From contig NZ_AP022576.1 in assembly GCF_010730355.1 (NCBI RefSeq), positions 3,162,001 through 3,226,000 on the forward strand: a stretch of DNA of 64,000 nucleotides. The letters run 5' to 3'. Of this stretch, positions 23,117 through 33,467 are shown in pieces. The notes under the pieces are model-generated. The model did not search any database, was not told the DNA's origin, and worked only from the letters and a program-made list of their open reading frames with translations. This stretch comes from Mycobacterium florentinum. GTDB lineage: Bacteria; Actinomycetota; Actinomycetes; Mycobacteriales; Mycobacteriaceae. The first letter of the stretch is position 1. Each line of letters opens with the position of its first letter. Position numbers and translations under genes: made by a program.

Positions 23117-25033
23117 ATGACTGAGGTCGAACGCCACTCCTACGACGTGGTCGTGATCGGTGCCGGCGGCGCGGGGTTGCGCGCGGTCATCGAGGCGCGG
23201 GAACGCGGTCTCAAGGTTGCGGTGGTGACCAAGTCGCTGTTCGGCAAGGCCCATACAGTGATGGCCGAGGGCGGCTGCGCGGCCGCGATGGGCAACACCA
23301 ACCCCAAGGACAACTGGAAAACCCACTTCGGCGACACCATGCGCGGTGGCAAGTTCCTCAACAACTGGCGGATGGCCGAACTGCATGCCAAGGAGGCACC
23401 GGACCGGGTCTGGGAGCTGGAGACCTACGGCGCCCTGTTCGACCGCCTCAAGGACGGAAAGATCAGCCAGCGCAACTTCGGTGGGCACACCTACCCGCGG
23501 CTGGCGCACGTCGGTGACCGCACCGGCCTGGAGCTGATCCGCACCATGCAGCAGAAGATCGTCTCGCTGCAGCAGGAGGACTTCGCCGAACTCGGCGACT
23601 ACGAGGCACGGATCAAGGTCTTCGCCGAATGCGCCATCACCGAGCTGCTCAAAGACGGCGACGCGATCGCCGGGGCGTTCGGCTACTGGCGCCAAAGCGG
23701 CGGGTTCGTCGTGTTCGACGCACCCGCCGTAGTGCTGGCCACCGGCGGGATCGGCAAGTCCTTCAAGGTCACGTCGAACTCCTGGGAGTACACCGGCGAC
23801 GGCCACGCGCTGGCACTGCGGGCCGGCGCGACGCTGATCAACATGGAGTTCATCCAGTTCCACCCGACGGGCATGGTCTGGCCGCCGAGTGTGAAGGGGA
23901 TCCTGGTCACCGAGGGTGTGCGTGGTGACGGCGGGGTGCTGAAGAACTCCGACAACAAGCGCTTCATGTTCGACTACATCCCCCCGGTGTTCAAGGGGCA
24001 GTATGCCGAATCCGAGCAAGAAGCCGACCAGTGGCTCAAGGACAACGACTCGGCCCGCCGCACCCCGGACCTGCTGCCCCGCGACGAGGTCGCCCGCGCG
24101 ATCAACTCCGAGGTCAAGTCCGGTCGCGGCACCCCGCACGGCGGTGTCTACCTGGACATCGCCTCGCGGTTGACGCCCGACGAGATCAAGCGGCGGCTGC
24201 CGTCGATGCACCACCAGTTTATGGAGCTGGCCGGCGTCGACATCACCAAGGAGCCGATGGAAGTCGGGCCCACCTGTCACTACGTGATGGGCGGCGTCGA
24301 GGTCGACCCCGACACCGGTGCGGCCACCGTCGCCGGCCTGTTCGCCGCCGGCGAATGCTCGGGCGGCATGCACGGCTCCAACCGTCTGGGCGGCAACTCG
24401 CTGTCGGACCTGCTGGTCTTCGGCCGGCGTGCCGGGCTGGGCGCCGCCGATTACGCGCGCGCCCTGGCCAGCCGCCCGACCGTCAGCGAGGACTCGATCG
24501 AGGCGGCGGCAAAGCGTGCGCTGAGTCCCTTCGAGGGACCGACCAACGGCGCCGCCGCGGAGAATCCGTACACGCTGCAACACGAACTGCAGCAGTCGAT
24601 GAACGACCTGGTCGGCATCATCCGCAAGCCGGAGGAGGTCGCCGAGGCGCTTGAACGGCTCACCGCGCTACGCGAGCGGTTCAAGCACATCCATGTCGAG
24701 GGGCACCGGCAGTACAACCCCGGCTGGAACCTGGCGATCGACCTGCGCAACCAGTTGCTGGTCAGCGAATGCGTGGCCAAGGCCGCGCTGATGCGCACCG
24801 AGAGCCGCGGCGGACACACCCGCGACGACCACCCGGGCATGGACTCGTCGTGGCGCAAGGTGTTGCTGGTGTGCCGCGCCGCCGGCGGCGACGACTTGAT
24901 TCCGGACGTCACCGTCACGCGCGAAGACCAGGTGCCGATGCGGCCCGACCTCTTGGAGCTCTTCGAGATCTCCGAGCTGGAGAAGTACTTCACCGACGAA
25001 GAGCTGGCCGACCACCCAGGACGGAGGGGCTAA
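23117..25033 (+). CDS. sdhA: Succinate dehydrogenase flavoprotein subunit (Sdh1)
   Basis: Catalytic flavoprotein of Sdh1, 638 aa, ortholog of Rv0248c. It oxidises succinate to fumarate on the cytoplasmic face. The N-terminal FAD-binding motif GAGGAGLRAVIEARERG is at 15-31. FAD is probably attached covalently at H46 in GKAHTVMAEGG. The capping domain follows, and the second FAD motif FAAGECSGGMHGSNRLGGNS is near 410. ATG 23117 is 41 bp after sdhC. The stop overlaps the sdhB start by one base (TAATG), so the two are coupled. Confidence 0.95.
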   Translation: MTEVERHSYDVVVIGAGGAGLRAVIEARERGLKVAVVTKSLFGKAHTVMAEGGCAAAMGNTNPKDNWKTHFGDTMRGGKFLNNWRMAELHAKEAPDRVWELETYGALFDRLKDGKISQRNFGGHTYPRLAHVGDRTGLELIRTMQQKIVSLQQEDFAELGDYEARIKVFAECAITELLKDGDAIAGAFGYWRQSGGFVVFDAPAVVLATGGIGKSFKVTSNSWEYTGDGHALALRAGATLINMEFIQFHPTGMVWPPSVKGILVTEGVRGDGGVLKNSDNKRFMFDYIPPVFKGQYAESEQEADQWLKDNDSARRTPDLLPRDEVARAINSEVKSGRGTPHGGVYLDIASRLTPDEIKRRLPSMHHQFMELAGVDITKEPMEVGPTCHYVMGGVEVDPDTGAATVAGLFAAGECSGGMHGSNRLGGNSLSDLLVFGRRAGLGAADYARALASRPTVSEDSIEAAAKRALSPFEGPTNGAAAENPYTLQHELQQSMNDLVGIIRKPEEVAEALERLTALRERFKHIHVEGHRQYNPGWNLAIDLRNQLLVSECVAKAALMRTESRGGHTRDDHPGMDSSWRKVLLVCRAAGGDDLIPDVTVTREDQVPMRPDLLELFEISELEKYFTDEELADHPGRRG

Positions 25034-25779
25034 TGAGCTACGACGCGACGATGCGGGTGTGGCGCGGCGACGATGTCGGCGGCGCGCTGCAGGACTTCAC
25101 GGTCGAGGTCAACGAGGGCGAGGTGGTGCTCGACATCATCCATCGTCTGCAGGCGACCCAGACTCCGGACCTCGCGGTGCGGTGGAACTGCAAGGCGGGC
25201 AAGTGCGGATCCTGCTCGGCCGAGATCAACGGCAAGCCGAAGTTGATGTGCATGACCCGGATGTCGTCGTTCGCCGAGAACGAGGTCGTGACGGTAACGC
25301 CGCTGCGGACCTTCCCGGTGATCCGCGACCTGGTCACCGACGTCTCGTTCAACTACGAAAAGGCCCGGGAGATCCCGTCTTTCGCGCCGCCAAAGGACCT
25401 CCAGCCCGGCGAGTACCGGATGGCGCAGGAGGACGTCCAGCGCTCGCAGGAGTTCCGTAAGTGCATCGAGTGCTTCCTGTGCAACAACGTGTGTCACGTG
25501 GTGCGCGACCACGAGGAGAACAAGAAGTCTTTCGCCGGCCCTCGCTTCCTGATGCGGGCCGCCGAGCTGGAGATGCACCCGCTGGACACACTCGACCGGC
25601 GCGACATGGCGCAGGACGAATTCGGCCTCGGGTTCTGCAACATCACCAAGTGCTGCACCGAGGTATGCCCGGAACACATCAAGATCACCGACAACGCGCT
25701 GATCCCGATGAAAGAGCGGGTTGCCGACCGTAAATACGACCCGATCGTTTGGCTGGGCAACAAGCTGTTCCGGCGGTAA
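25033..25779 (+). CDS. sdhB: Succinate dehydrogenase iron-sulphur subunit (Sdh1)
   Basis: Iron-sulphur protein carrying electrons from SdhA to the membrane anchor, 248 aa, ortholog of Rv0247c. C53, C58, C61 and C73 (CKAGKCGSCSAEINGK to LMC) form the plant-type [2Fe-2S] site. CIECFLCNNVCH and CCTEVCPEHI give the ligands of the two C-terminal clusters. The start is ATG 25033, overlapping the sdhA stop by one base. The upstream in-frame extension is only a shadow within sdhA. A long imperfect hairpin follows the stop. Confidence 0.95.
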   Translation: MSYDATMRVWRGDDVGGALQDFTVEVNEGEVVLDIIHRLQATQTPDLAVRWNCKAGKCGSCSAEINGKPKLMCMTRMSSFAENEVVTVTPLRTFPVIRDLVTDVSFNYEKAREIPSFAPPKDLQPGEYRMAQEDVQRSQEFRKCIECFLCNNVCHVVRDHEENKKSFAGPRFLMRAAELEMHPLDTLDRRDMAQDEFGLGFCNITKCCTEVCPEHIKITDNALIPMKERVADRKYDPIVWLGNKLFRR

Positions 25780-25785
25780 CTTTTT

Positions 25786-25847
25786 CGCCGAACGTGCACT
25801 GATGGCGAAAATTTGGCTGATTTTGCGCCCTGAGAGCACGTTCGGCG
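25786..25847. terminator. Long imperfect hairpin between sdhB and flavin reductase
   Basis: Outer arms CGCCGAACGTGC (25786-25797) and GCACGTTCGGCG (25836-25847) pair perfectly. Inside, GGCGAAAAT (25804-25812) pairs with ATTTTGCGCC (25820-25829) apart from one bulged base. The whole is a roughly 62-nt cruciform between two convergent genes, working as a bidirectional terminator or possibly a dispersed intergenic repeat. Confidence 0.6.
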
Positions 25848-25874
25848 CGAATGACGGCAGTGAGGCGCGGAAAG

Positions 25875-27427
<1,553 letters not shown>

Positions 27428-27481
27428 GCTTCCATTATCGCCGCAGGTAGAACACGTGTCGAAGCCGTGAGCTGGGCCTTC

Positions 27482-27577
27482 CCAACCGGTTGGTTAATTA
27501 GACAATGAAATCTAGCTCACATTGACTTGCGCCGCCTGATCCAGCGGCTATATTTAGCGGTGTTACTGGTGGGTAAC
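27482..27577. promoter_or_regulatory. Palindromes in the fadE5 promoter region
   Basis: CCAACCGGTTGG (27482-27493) is a perfect 12-bp palindrome whose AAC-CG-GTT core resembles KstR-type half sites. GTTACTGGTGGGTAAC (27562-27577) contains TTACT-N4-GGTAA. The same TTACT-N4-RGTAA layout occurs between fadA2 and fabG4 (31167-31180), pointing to a common regulator. Confidence 0.5.
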
Positions 27578-27628
27578 TTAGCCCAAGTACCCAACCACAA
27601 CGTGGCATTCTCAACGAGGAGGAGAGTA

Positions 27629-29464
27629 GTGAGCCACTACAAGAGCAACGTCCGTGACCAGGTATTCAACCTGTTCGAGGTGTTGGGCGTAGACCAGACA
27701 CTGGGCCAGGGCGCATTCAGCGACCTGGATGCCGACACCGCCCAGGAAATGCTGACCGAAATGAGCCGGCTGGCCGAGGGGCCGATCGCCGAGTCGTTCG
27801 TCGACGGCGACCGCAATCCGCCGGTGTTCGACCCCAAGACGCACACGGTGACGTTGCCGGACTCGTTCAAGAAGTCCATGCGCGCTCTGTTCGACGGCGG
27901 CTGGGACAAGGTCGGTCTGGCCGAGGAACTCGGCGGCATGCCGATGCCCCGCGCGCTGCAGTGGGCCCTGATCGAGCACATCCTCGGCGCCAACCCGGCG
28001 GCCTACATGTACGCGATGGGCTCGGGCATGGCCGAGATCTTCTACAAGAACGGCACCGACGAGCAGAAGAAGTGGGCCGTGCTCGCTGCCGAGCGCAACT
28101 GGGGCGCCACCATGGTGCTGACCGAGCCGGACGCGGGCTCCGACGTCGGCGCCGGCCGCACCAAAGCGGTCCAGCAGGAGGACGGCACCTGGCACATCGA
28201 CGGTGTCAAGCGGTTCATCACCTCCGGCGACTCCGATGACTTGTTCGAGAACATCATGCACTTGGTGCTGGCCCGCCCCGAGGGTGCCGGCCCGGGCACC
28301 AAGGGGTTGTCGCTGTTCTTCGTGCCGAAGTTCCACTTCGATCACGAGACCGGCGAGCCGGGTGAGCGCAATGGCGTGTTCGTCACCAACGTCGAGCACA
28401 AGATGGGTCTGAAAGTCTCCGCCACCTGCGAGCTCTCGCTGGGCCAGCACGGCGTGCCCGCCGTCGGCTGGCTGGTGGGCGAGGTGCACGACGGTATCGC
28501 GCAGATGTTCGACGTGATCGAGCAGGCTCGAATGATGGTGGGCACCAAGGCTATTGCGACGCTGTCGACCGGCTACCTCAACGCGCTCGAGTACGCCAAG
28601 GAGCGCGTGCAGGGCGCCGACATGACGCAGATGACCGACAAGACGGCTCCGCGCGTAACCATCACGCACCACCCCGATGTGCGACGTTCGCTGATGACCC
28701 AGAAGGCCTACGCCGAGGGTCTGCGCGCGCTGTACCTGTTCACCGCGACGTACCAGGACGCGGCCGTCGCCGAAGCGCTGCACGGTGTGGACGCCGCCCT
28801 CGCGGTCAAGGTCAACGACCTGATGCTGCCGATCGTCAAGGGCGTCGGCTCCGAGCAGGCCTACGCCAAGCTGACCGAGAGCCTGCAGACATTCGGTGGG
28901 TCCGGTTTCTTGCAGGACTACCCGATCGAGCAGTACATCCGTGACGCCAAGATCGACTCGCTCTACGAGGGCACCACGGCCATCCAGGCGCAGGACTTCT
29001 TCTTCCGCAAGATCGTCCGCGACAAGGGTGTGGCGCTGGCGCACGTGTCCGAGCAGATCCAGAAGTTCGTCGACTCCGAGACCGGCAACGGCCGGTTGAA
29101 GACCGAGCGCGAGCACCTGGCCAAGGCTCTGGAAGACGTCCAGGCCATGGCGGCCACCCTGACCGGCTACCTGATGGCCGCACAGGAGGACGTCACCAGC
29201 CTGTACAAGGTGGGTCTGGGCTCGGTGCGCTTCCTGATGAGCGTCGGCGACCTGGTGATCGGCTGGTTGCTGCAGCGTCACGCCGCGGTGGCCGTGCAGG
29301 CGCTCGACGCCGGCGCCAGCGGTGCCGAGCGGTCCTTCTACGAGGGCAAGATCGCGGTGGCGTCGTTCTTCGCGAAGAACTTCCTGCCGCTGTTGGCCGG
29401 CACCCGCGAGGTCATCGAGACGCTCGACAACGACATCATGGAGCTGGACGAGGCCGCCTTCTAA
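27629..29464 (+). CDS. fadE5: Acyl-CoA dehydrogenase FadE5
   Basis: FAD-dependent acyl-CoA dehydrogenase of beta-oxidation, 611 aa, identical in length to Rv0244c. The start is GTG 27629, because GAGGAGGAGAG lies just upstream; the open frame before it lacks family similarity. Motifs are [28 protein letters not shown] and [20 protein letters not shown], the Glu in YEGT being the likely catalytic base. The C-terminal ~120 residues are the extra helical domain of this long type. Mycobacterial FadE5 has been described as having broad chain-length specificity. Neighbours fadA2, fabG4 and htdX complete the pathway, and the shared TTACT-N4-RGTAA sites suggest co-regulation. Confidence 0.93.
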   Translation: MSHYKSNVRDQVFNLFEVLGVDQTLGQGAFSDLDADTAQEMLTEMSRLAEGPIAESFVDGDRNPPVFDPKTHTVTLPDSFKKSMRALFDGGWDKVGLAEELGGMPMPRALQWALIEHILGANPAAYMYAMGSGMAEIFYKNGTDEQKKWAVLAAERNWGATMVLTEPDAGSDVGAGRTKAVQQEDGTWHIDGVKRFITSGDSDDLFENIMHLVLARPEGAGPGTKGLSLFFVPKFHFDHETGEPGERNGVFVTNVEHKMGLKVSATCELSLGQHGVPAVGWLVGEVHDGIAQMFDVIEQARMMVGTKAIATLSTGYLNALEYAKERVQGADMTQMTDKTAPRVTITHHPDVRRSLMTQKAYAEGLRALYLFTATYQDAAVAEALHGVDAALAVKVNDLMLPIVKGVGSEQAYAKLTESLQTFGGSGFLQDYPIEQYIRDAKIDSLYEGTTAIQAQDFFFRKIVRDKGVALAHVSEQIQKFVDSETGNGRLKTEREHLAKALEDVQAMAATLTGYLMAAQEDVTSLYKVGLGSVRFLMSVGDLVIGWLLQRHAAVAVQALDAGASGAERSFYEGKIAVASFFAKNFLPLLAGTREVIETLDNDIMELDEAAF

Positions 29465-29482
29465 GCGACTCGCCTACGCAGG

Positions 29483-29520
29483 CAAAATCCCCCGCTTCCA
29501 CGCTGAAGCGGGGGATTTTG
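29483..29520 (+). terminator. fadE5 terminator
   Basis: Perfect 16-bp inverted repeat CAAAATCCCCCGCTTC (29483-29498) and its complement (29505-29520) with a six-base loop, ending in ATTTTG. This is a classic intrinsic terminator, which is unusual in a mycobacterium, where U-tracts are often missing. Confidence 0.85.
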
Positions 29521-29548
29521 GGTCTTGGAGACGGGGATACGAAAAAGA

Positions 29549-29579
29549 CCGCCGCTGGATCCCCTCAAACCAGCGGCGG
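29549..29579. terminator. Second hairpin downstream of fadE5
   Basis: Perfect 10-bp arms CCGCCGCTGG (29549-29558) and CCAGCGGCGG (29570-29579), preceded by GAAAAAG and followed by CCCTTTTC, so it can act in both directions. The rest of the gap to 29765 holds one more hairpin, GTGACGAA-N5-TTCGTCAC (29721-29741), near the end of fadA2. Confidence 0.65.
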
Positions 29580-29765
29580 CCCTTTTCGCACGCCCGTCGT
29601 TTTTCATACCGGCGGTCGATTCAGGGATGTCCCGTGTTGCCGTCGGGGTCGGGGGGTCAGACCACAGCACGGGACAATCCGAAAGTACGGTTACCCATCC
29701 CCCGCTGCAGCTAATCAGCTGTGACGAACGTCATTCGTCACCGCGGCGAAGAGACCGTGCGCAGG

Positions 29766-31112
29766 TCAGGCCTCCAAAATGGCGGCTACACCCTGCCCGC
29801 CGGCCGCGCAGATCGAGATCAGCGCGCGCGCCGGACCGCCCCCGTCGGCCTTCTTCTCGGCCAGCTGTTTGGCGGCCTGGGCGAGGATCCGCCCGCCGGT
29901 CGCCGCGAAGGGGTGGCCGGCGGCCAACGACGAGCCGTTGACGTTGAGTTTGGACCGGTCGATCGACCCGAGGGCGGCGTCCAGGCCCAGCCGCTCCTTG
30001 CAGTACTCCTCGGATTCCCAGGCCTGCAGATGCGCCAGCACCACCGACGCAAAGGCCTCGTGGATTTCGTAGAAGTCGAAATCCTGCAGCGTCAGGCCGT
30101 TGCGGGCCAGCAGCCGGGGTACCGCATACGTCGGTGCCATCAGCAGCCCGTCGCGCCCGTTGACGTAGTCGACCGCGGCGGTCTCGGCGTCCACCAAGTA
30201 GGCCAGCGCGGGCAACGAATGCTCGGCGGCCCACTCGTCGGTGGCCAGCAGCGCGACGGAGGCACCGTCGGTCAGCGGTGTCGAGTTACCCGCCGTCATC
30301 GTCGCGTCGCCGGCCTTGACCCCGAAGACCGGGCGCAGTGTGGCGAGCTTCTCCGTGCTGGAATTGGCCCGCAGATTGTCGTCGCGGTACAGCCCCAGGA
30401 AGGGTGTGACGAGGTCGTCGAAGAAGCCCCGGTCGTAGGCCGCTGCCATGTTGCGGTGGCTGGCGACCGCCAACTCGTCCTGGTCTACCCGCTTGATGCC
30501 CATCTGCTTGGCGGTGATCGCGGCGTGCTCGCCCATCGACAGCCCGGTGCGCGGCTCGCTGTTCGCCGGGATTTCGACACCCAGGGTGGCGGGCAGCGTG
30601 CCCACCAGCTTCAGCCGTTGCAGGTTGGACTTGGAGCGGCGCAACTTCAGCAGGGTGCGGCGCAGGTTGTCGCCCAGGCCGATCGGCGGGTCGGAGGTGG
30701 TGTCCACCCCGCCGGCGGCGGCGACGTCGTAGCGGCCCGACGCGATGCCGTCGGCCGCCGCGATGGCCGCCTGCAGGCCGGTGCCGCAGGCCTGCTGAAC
30801 ATCGAATGCCGGTGTGTACGAAGATAATTCGGAGCCCAGCACGCACTCGCGCATCAGGTTGAAGTCGCGGCTGTGTTTGAGCACCGCGCCGCCGACGACC
30901 ACGCCCAGTCGCTGCCCGCCCAGCCCGAACCGGTCCACCAGCCCACCCAGGGCCGCGGTGAACATGTCTTGGTTCGACGCCTCGGCGTAGGCACCGTCGG
31001 ATCGCGCGAACGGAATGCGATTGCCGCCCAGTACGGCGACGCGTCGCCGGGACTTCACGCTCGTCTGTGCAGCCTGATCAGTTGGCTGTGAGCTTGCAGG
31101 GGCCACGTTCAT
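29766..31112 (-). CDS. fadA2: Acetyl-CoA acyltransferase (thiolase) FadA2
   Basis: Thiolase cleaving 3-ketoacyl-CoA with CoA in beta-oxidation, 448 aa, ortholog of Rv0243. The nucleophilic Cys lies in [19 protein letters not shown], the His of [15 protein letters not shown] and the second Cys of [13 protein letters not shown] complete the active site. The ATG at 31112 opens MNVAPASS; a TTG two codons earlier is also possible, and neither has a well-spaced Shine-Dalgarno. It is divergent from fabG4, with a TTACT-N4-AGTAA palindrome between them. Confidence 0.9.
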   Translation of the reverse strand: MNVAPASSQPTDQAAQTSVKSRRRVAVLGGNRIPFARSDGAYAEASNQDMFTAALGGLVDRFGLGGQRLGVVVGGAVLKHSRDFNLMRECVLGSELSSYTPAFDVQQACGTGLQAAIAAADGIASGRYDVAAAGGVDTTSDPPIGLGDNLRRTLLKLRRSKSNLQRLKLVGTLPATLGVEIPANSEPRTGLSMGEHAAITAKQMGIKRVDQDELAVASHRNMAAAYDRGFFDDLVTPFLGLYRDDNLRANSSTEKLATLRPVFGVKAGDATMTAGNSTPLTDGASVALLATDEWAAEHSLPALAYLVDAETAAVDYVNGRDGLLMAPTYAVPRLLARNGLTLQDFDFYEIHEAFASVVLAHLQAWESEEYCKERLGLDAALGSIDRSKLNVNGSSLAAGHPFAATGGRILAQAAKQLAEKKADGGGPARALISICAAGGQGVAAILEA

Positions 31113-31165
31113 CTCCAATTTTCAGTTTGGGGGATTGGCCGTTGGGACCCATACTACCCACGGTT

Positions 31166-31181
31166 CTTACTCTGCAGTAAG
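31166..31181. promoter_or_regulatory. Operator-like palindrome between fadA2 and fabG4
   Basis: CTTACT-CTGC-AGTAAG, a perfect 6-4-6 inverted repeat in the 123-bp divergent promoter region. The core TTACT-N4-AGTAA matches the site upstream of fadE5 (27563-27576). The layout fits a TetR-family dimer; the TetR gene at 34746-35375 is one candidate. Confidence 0.55.
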
Positions 31182-31235
31182 TTCGTCCCCGATACGGTTG
31201 GCCTGTACGGCACTCAAGAAACGGAAGGCAGCTCA

Positions 31236-32600
31236 GTGGCTCCCAATCGTTCGTCCGATCTGTTCTCGCAAGTGGTCAACTCCGGCCCCGGATCCTTTGT
31301 GGCAAAGCAACTTGGTGTTCCACAACCCGCGAACCTGCGGCGCTACCGCACCGGTGATGCGCCACTGTCCGGATCCTTGCTGATCGGTGGTGACGGCAGG
31401 ATCGTCGGGCCGCTGCGAGCGGCGCTGGACAGCGACTACGACGTAGTCGGCAACAACCTGGGTGGCCGCTGGGCCGACCGATTCGGCGGCCTGGTTCTCG
31501 ACGCCACCGGCATCACGGCGCCCGCCGGCCTGCGGGCGTTGCACGATTTCTTCACGCCGCTGCTGCGTAACCTTGGCCACTGCGCGCGGGTTGTTGTGGT
31601 CGGCACCACACCCGATGCCGCGGGCAGCACCGACGAGCGGATCGCGCAACGGGCGCTGGAGGGCTTCACCCGATCGCTGGGCAAGGAGCTGCGTAACGGC
31701 TCCACCGCCGCGCTGGTCTACCTGTCGCCGGACGCCAAACCGGCCGCGACGGGCCTGGAATCGACTATGCGGTTTATCCTTTCGGCCAAATCGGCCTACG
31801 TCGACGGCCAGGTCTTCTACGTCGGAGCCGACGACTCCACCCCGCCGGCGGACTGGGACCGGCCGCTGGACTCCCAAGTCGCGATCGTGACCGGCGCCGC
31901 GCGCGGCATCGGCGCGACGATCGCCGAAGTGTTCGCCCGCGACGGTGCCCGCGTGGTCGCGATCGACGTGGAGTCCGCCGCCGAGGCGCTGGCCGAAACC
32001 GCAAGCCGGGTGGGCGGCACGGCGCTGTGGCTCGACGTCACCGCCGACGATGCCGTCGACAAGATCACCGAGCACCTGCGCGACCACTACGCCGGGCGTG
32101 CCGACGTACTGGTCAACAACGCCGGGATCACTCGCGACAAGCTGCTGGCCAACATGGACGACGCGCGCTGGGACGCCGTTCTGGCCGTCAATCTGCTTGC
32201 CCCGCAACGGCTTACCGAAGGTCTGATCGCAAACGGCAGCATCGGCGAAGGCGGCCGGGTGATCGGCTTGTCGTCGATGGCCGGCATCGCGGGCAACCGC
32301 GGGCAGACGAACTACGCCACCACGAAGGCCGGCATGATCGGCCTCACCCAGGCGCTGGCGCCGGAACTGCACCAGAAGGGCATCACCATCAATGCCGTGG
32401 CGCCGGGATTCATCGAAACCAAGATGACAGAAGCCATTCCGCTGGCCACCCGCGAGGTGGGCCGCCGGATGAACTCGTTGTTCCAGGGCGGCCAGCCGGT
32501 CGACGTCGCGGAGACGATCGCCTACTTCGCCAGCCCGGCGTCAAATGCGGTGACCGGCAACGTCATTCGCGTCTGCGGCCAAGCGATGCTGGGCGCATAG
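31236..32600 (+). CDS. fabG4: 3-oxoacyl-thioester reductase FabG4
   Basis: Short-chain dehydrogenase/reductase, the high-molecular-weight FabG4 type, 454 aa as in Rv0242c. It interconverts 3-ketoacyl and 3-hydroxyacyl thioesters, NADH-dependent in the studied enzyme. The N-terminal ~200 residues are a flavodoxin-like Rossmann domain, and the C-terminal half is the catalytic SDR. Motifs are [20 protein letters not shown] (cofactor), [23 protein letters not shown] (Ser) and YATTKAG (Tyr-x3-Lys). GTG 31236 follows GGAAGG. htdX starts 16 bp after the stop, so they form an operon. Confidence 0.95.
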   Translation: MAPNRSSDLFSQVVNSGPGSFVAKQLGVPQPANLRRYRTGDAPLSGSLLIGGDGRIVGPLRAALDSDYDVVGNNLGGRWADRFGGLVLDATGITAPAGLRALHDFFTPLLRNLGHCARVVVVGTTPDAAGSTDERIAQRALEGFTRSLGKELRNGSTAALVYLSPDAKPAATGLESTMRFILSAKSAYVDGQVFYVGADDSTPPADWDRPLDSQVAIVTGAARGIGATIAEVFARDGARVVAIDVESAAEALAETASRVGGTALWLDVTADDAVDKITEHLRDHYAGRADVLVNNAGITRDKLLANMDDARWDAVLAVNLLAPQRLTEGLIANGSIGEGGRVIGLSSMAGIAGNRGQTNYATTKAGMIGLTQALAPELHQKGITINAVAPGFIETKMTEAIPLATREVGRRMNSLFQGGQPVDVAETIAYFASPASNAVTGNVIRVCGQAMLGA

Positions 32601-32616
32601 GTTCAAGGAGAGCGCG

Positions 32617-33459
32617 ATGAATCAACCAAGCGGCCTGCGGAACATGCTGCGGGCGGCCGCCGGGGCACTGCCCCTGGTGTCCCGGTCGGATAAGCTGCCC
32701 AGCCGCACGGTGACCGTCGAGGAGCTGCCGATCGATCAGACGAACGTCGCCGAGTACGCCGCGATCACCGGTCTGCGCTACGGCAACAACGTGCCGATCA
32801 CCTACCCGTTCGCGCTGACCTTCCCGGCGCTGATGTCGTTGGTGACGGGCTTTGACTTCCCTTTCGCCGCAATGGGTTCGGTTCATACCGAGAACCACAT
32901 CACGCAGTACCGCCCCATCGCGGTCACCGACACCGTCGGCGTGAAGGTGCACGCCGAGAATCTGCGCGAGCACCGCAAGGGCCTGCTGGTCGACCTGGTC
33001 ACCGACTTACATGTCGGCAACGAAACCGCCTGGCACCAGGTGACGACCTTCTTGCATCAGCAGCGCACCAGCCTGTCCGACGAACCCAAACCCCCACCGC
33101 AAAAGCAGCCCAAGCTGCCGCCGCCGCCCACCGTGCTGCGCATCACGCCGGCCCAGATCCGCCGTTATGCCGTCGTCGGCGGCGATCACAATCCGATCCA
33201 CACCAATCCGATCGCCGCCAAGCTATTCGGATTCCCGACCGTCATCGCACACGGAATGTTCAGTGCCGCAGCGGTACTGGCCAACATCGAAGCCCGGATC
33301 CCCGAGGCGGCCCGGTACTCGGTGCGGTTCGGCAAACCGGTGATCCTGCCCGCGACCACGGGCCTCTACATCGACGAAGCCGACCAGGGCTGGGAGCTTT
33401 CGCTGCGCAATATCGCCAAGGGCTATCCGCATCTGACCGGCAGCGTCCGGCCGCTGTAG
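32617..33459 (+). CDS. htdX: 3-hydroxyacyl-thioester dehydratase HtdX
   Basis: MaoC-like (R)-specific enoyl hydratase/dehydratase, 280 aa, same length as Rv0241c. Double hot-dog fold: the N-terminal half reads VTVEELPIDQTNVAEYAAIT. The C-terminal half holds the hydratase motif GGDHNPIHTNPIAAKLFGFP with the catalytic Asp/His pair, followed by IAHGMFSAAAVL. ATG 32617 is preceded by AAGGAG. It works on the product of FabG4, encoded just upstream. The vapBC pair found after htdX in H37Rv is absent; a ClC gene is there instead. Confidence 0.93.
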   Translation: MNQPSGLRNMLRAAAGALPLVSRSDKLPSRTVTVEELPIDQTNVAEYAAITGLRYGNNVPITYPFALTFPALMSLVTGFDFPFAAMGSVHTENHITQYRPIAVTDTVGVKVHAENLREHRKGLLVDLVTDLHVGNETAWHQVTTFLHQQRTSLSDEPKPPPQKQPKLPPPPTVLRITPAQIRRYAVVGGDHNPIHTNPIAAKLFGFPTVIAHGMFSAAAVLANIEARIPEAARYSVRFGKPVILPATTGLYIDEADQGWELSLRNIAKGYPHLTGSVRPL

Positions 33460-33467
33460 CAATCGCC

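Noticed and set aside
23021-24583. 520-aa open frame on the minus strand
   Set aside because: Antisense shadow of sdhA, which has all cofactor motifs and a start and stop fitting the operon.
24769-25032. N-terminal extension of sdhB into sdhA
   Set aside because: Arg/Gly-rich shadow sequence; the ATG at 25033 gives the standard iron-sulphur subunit.
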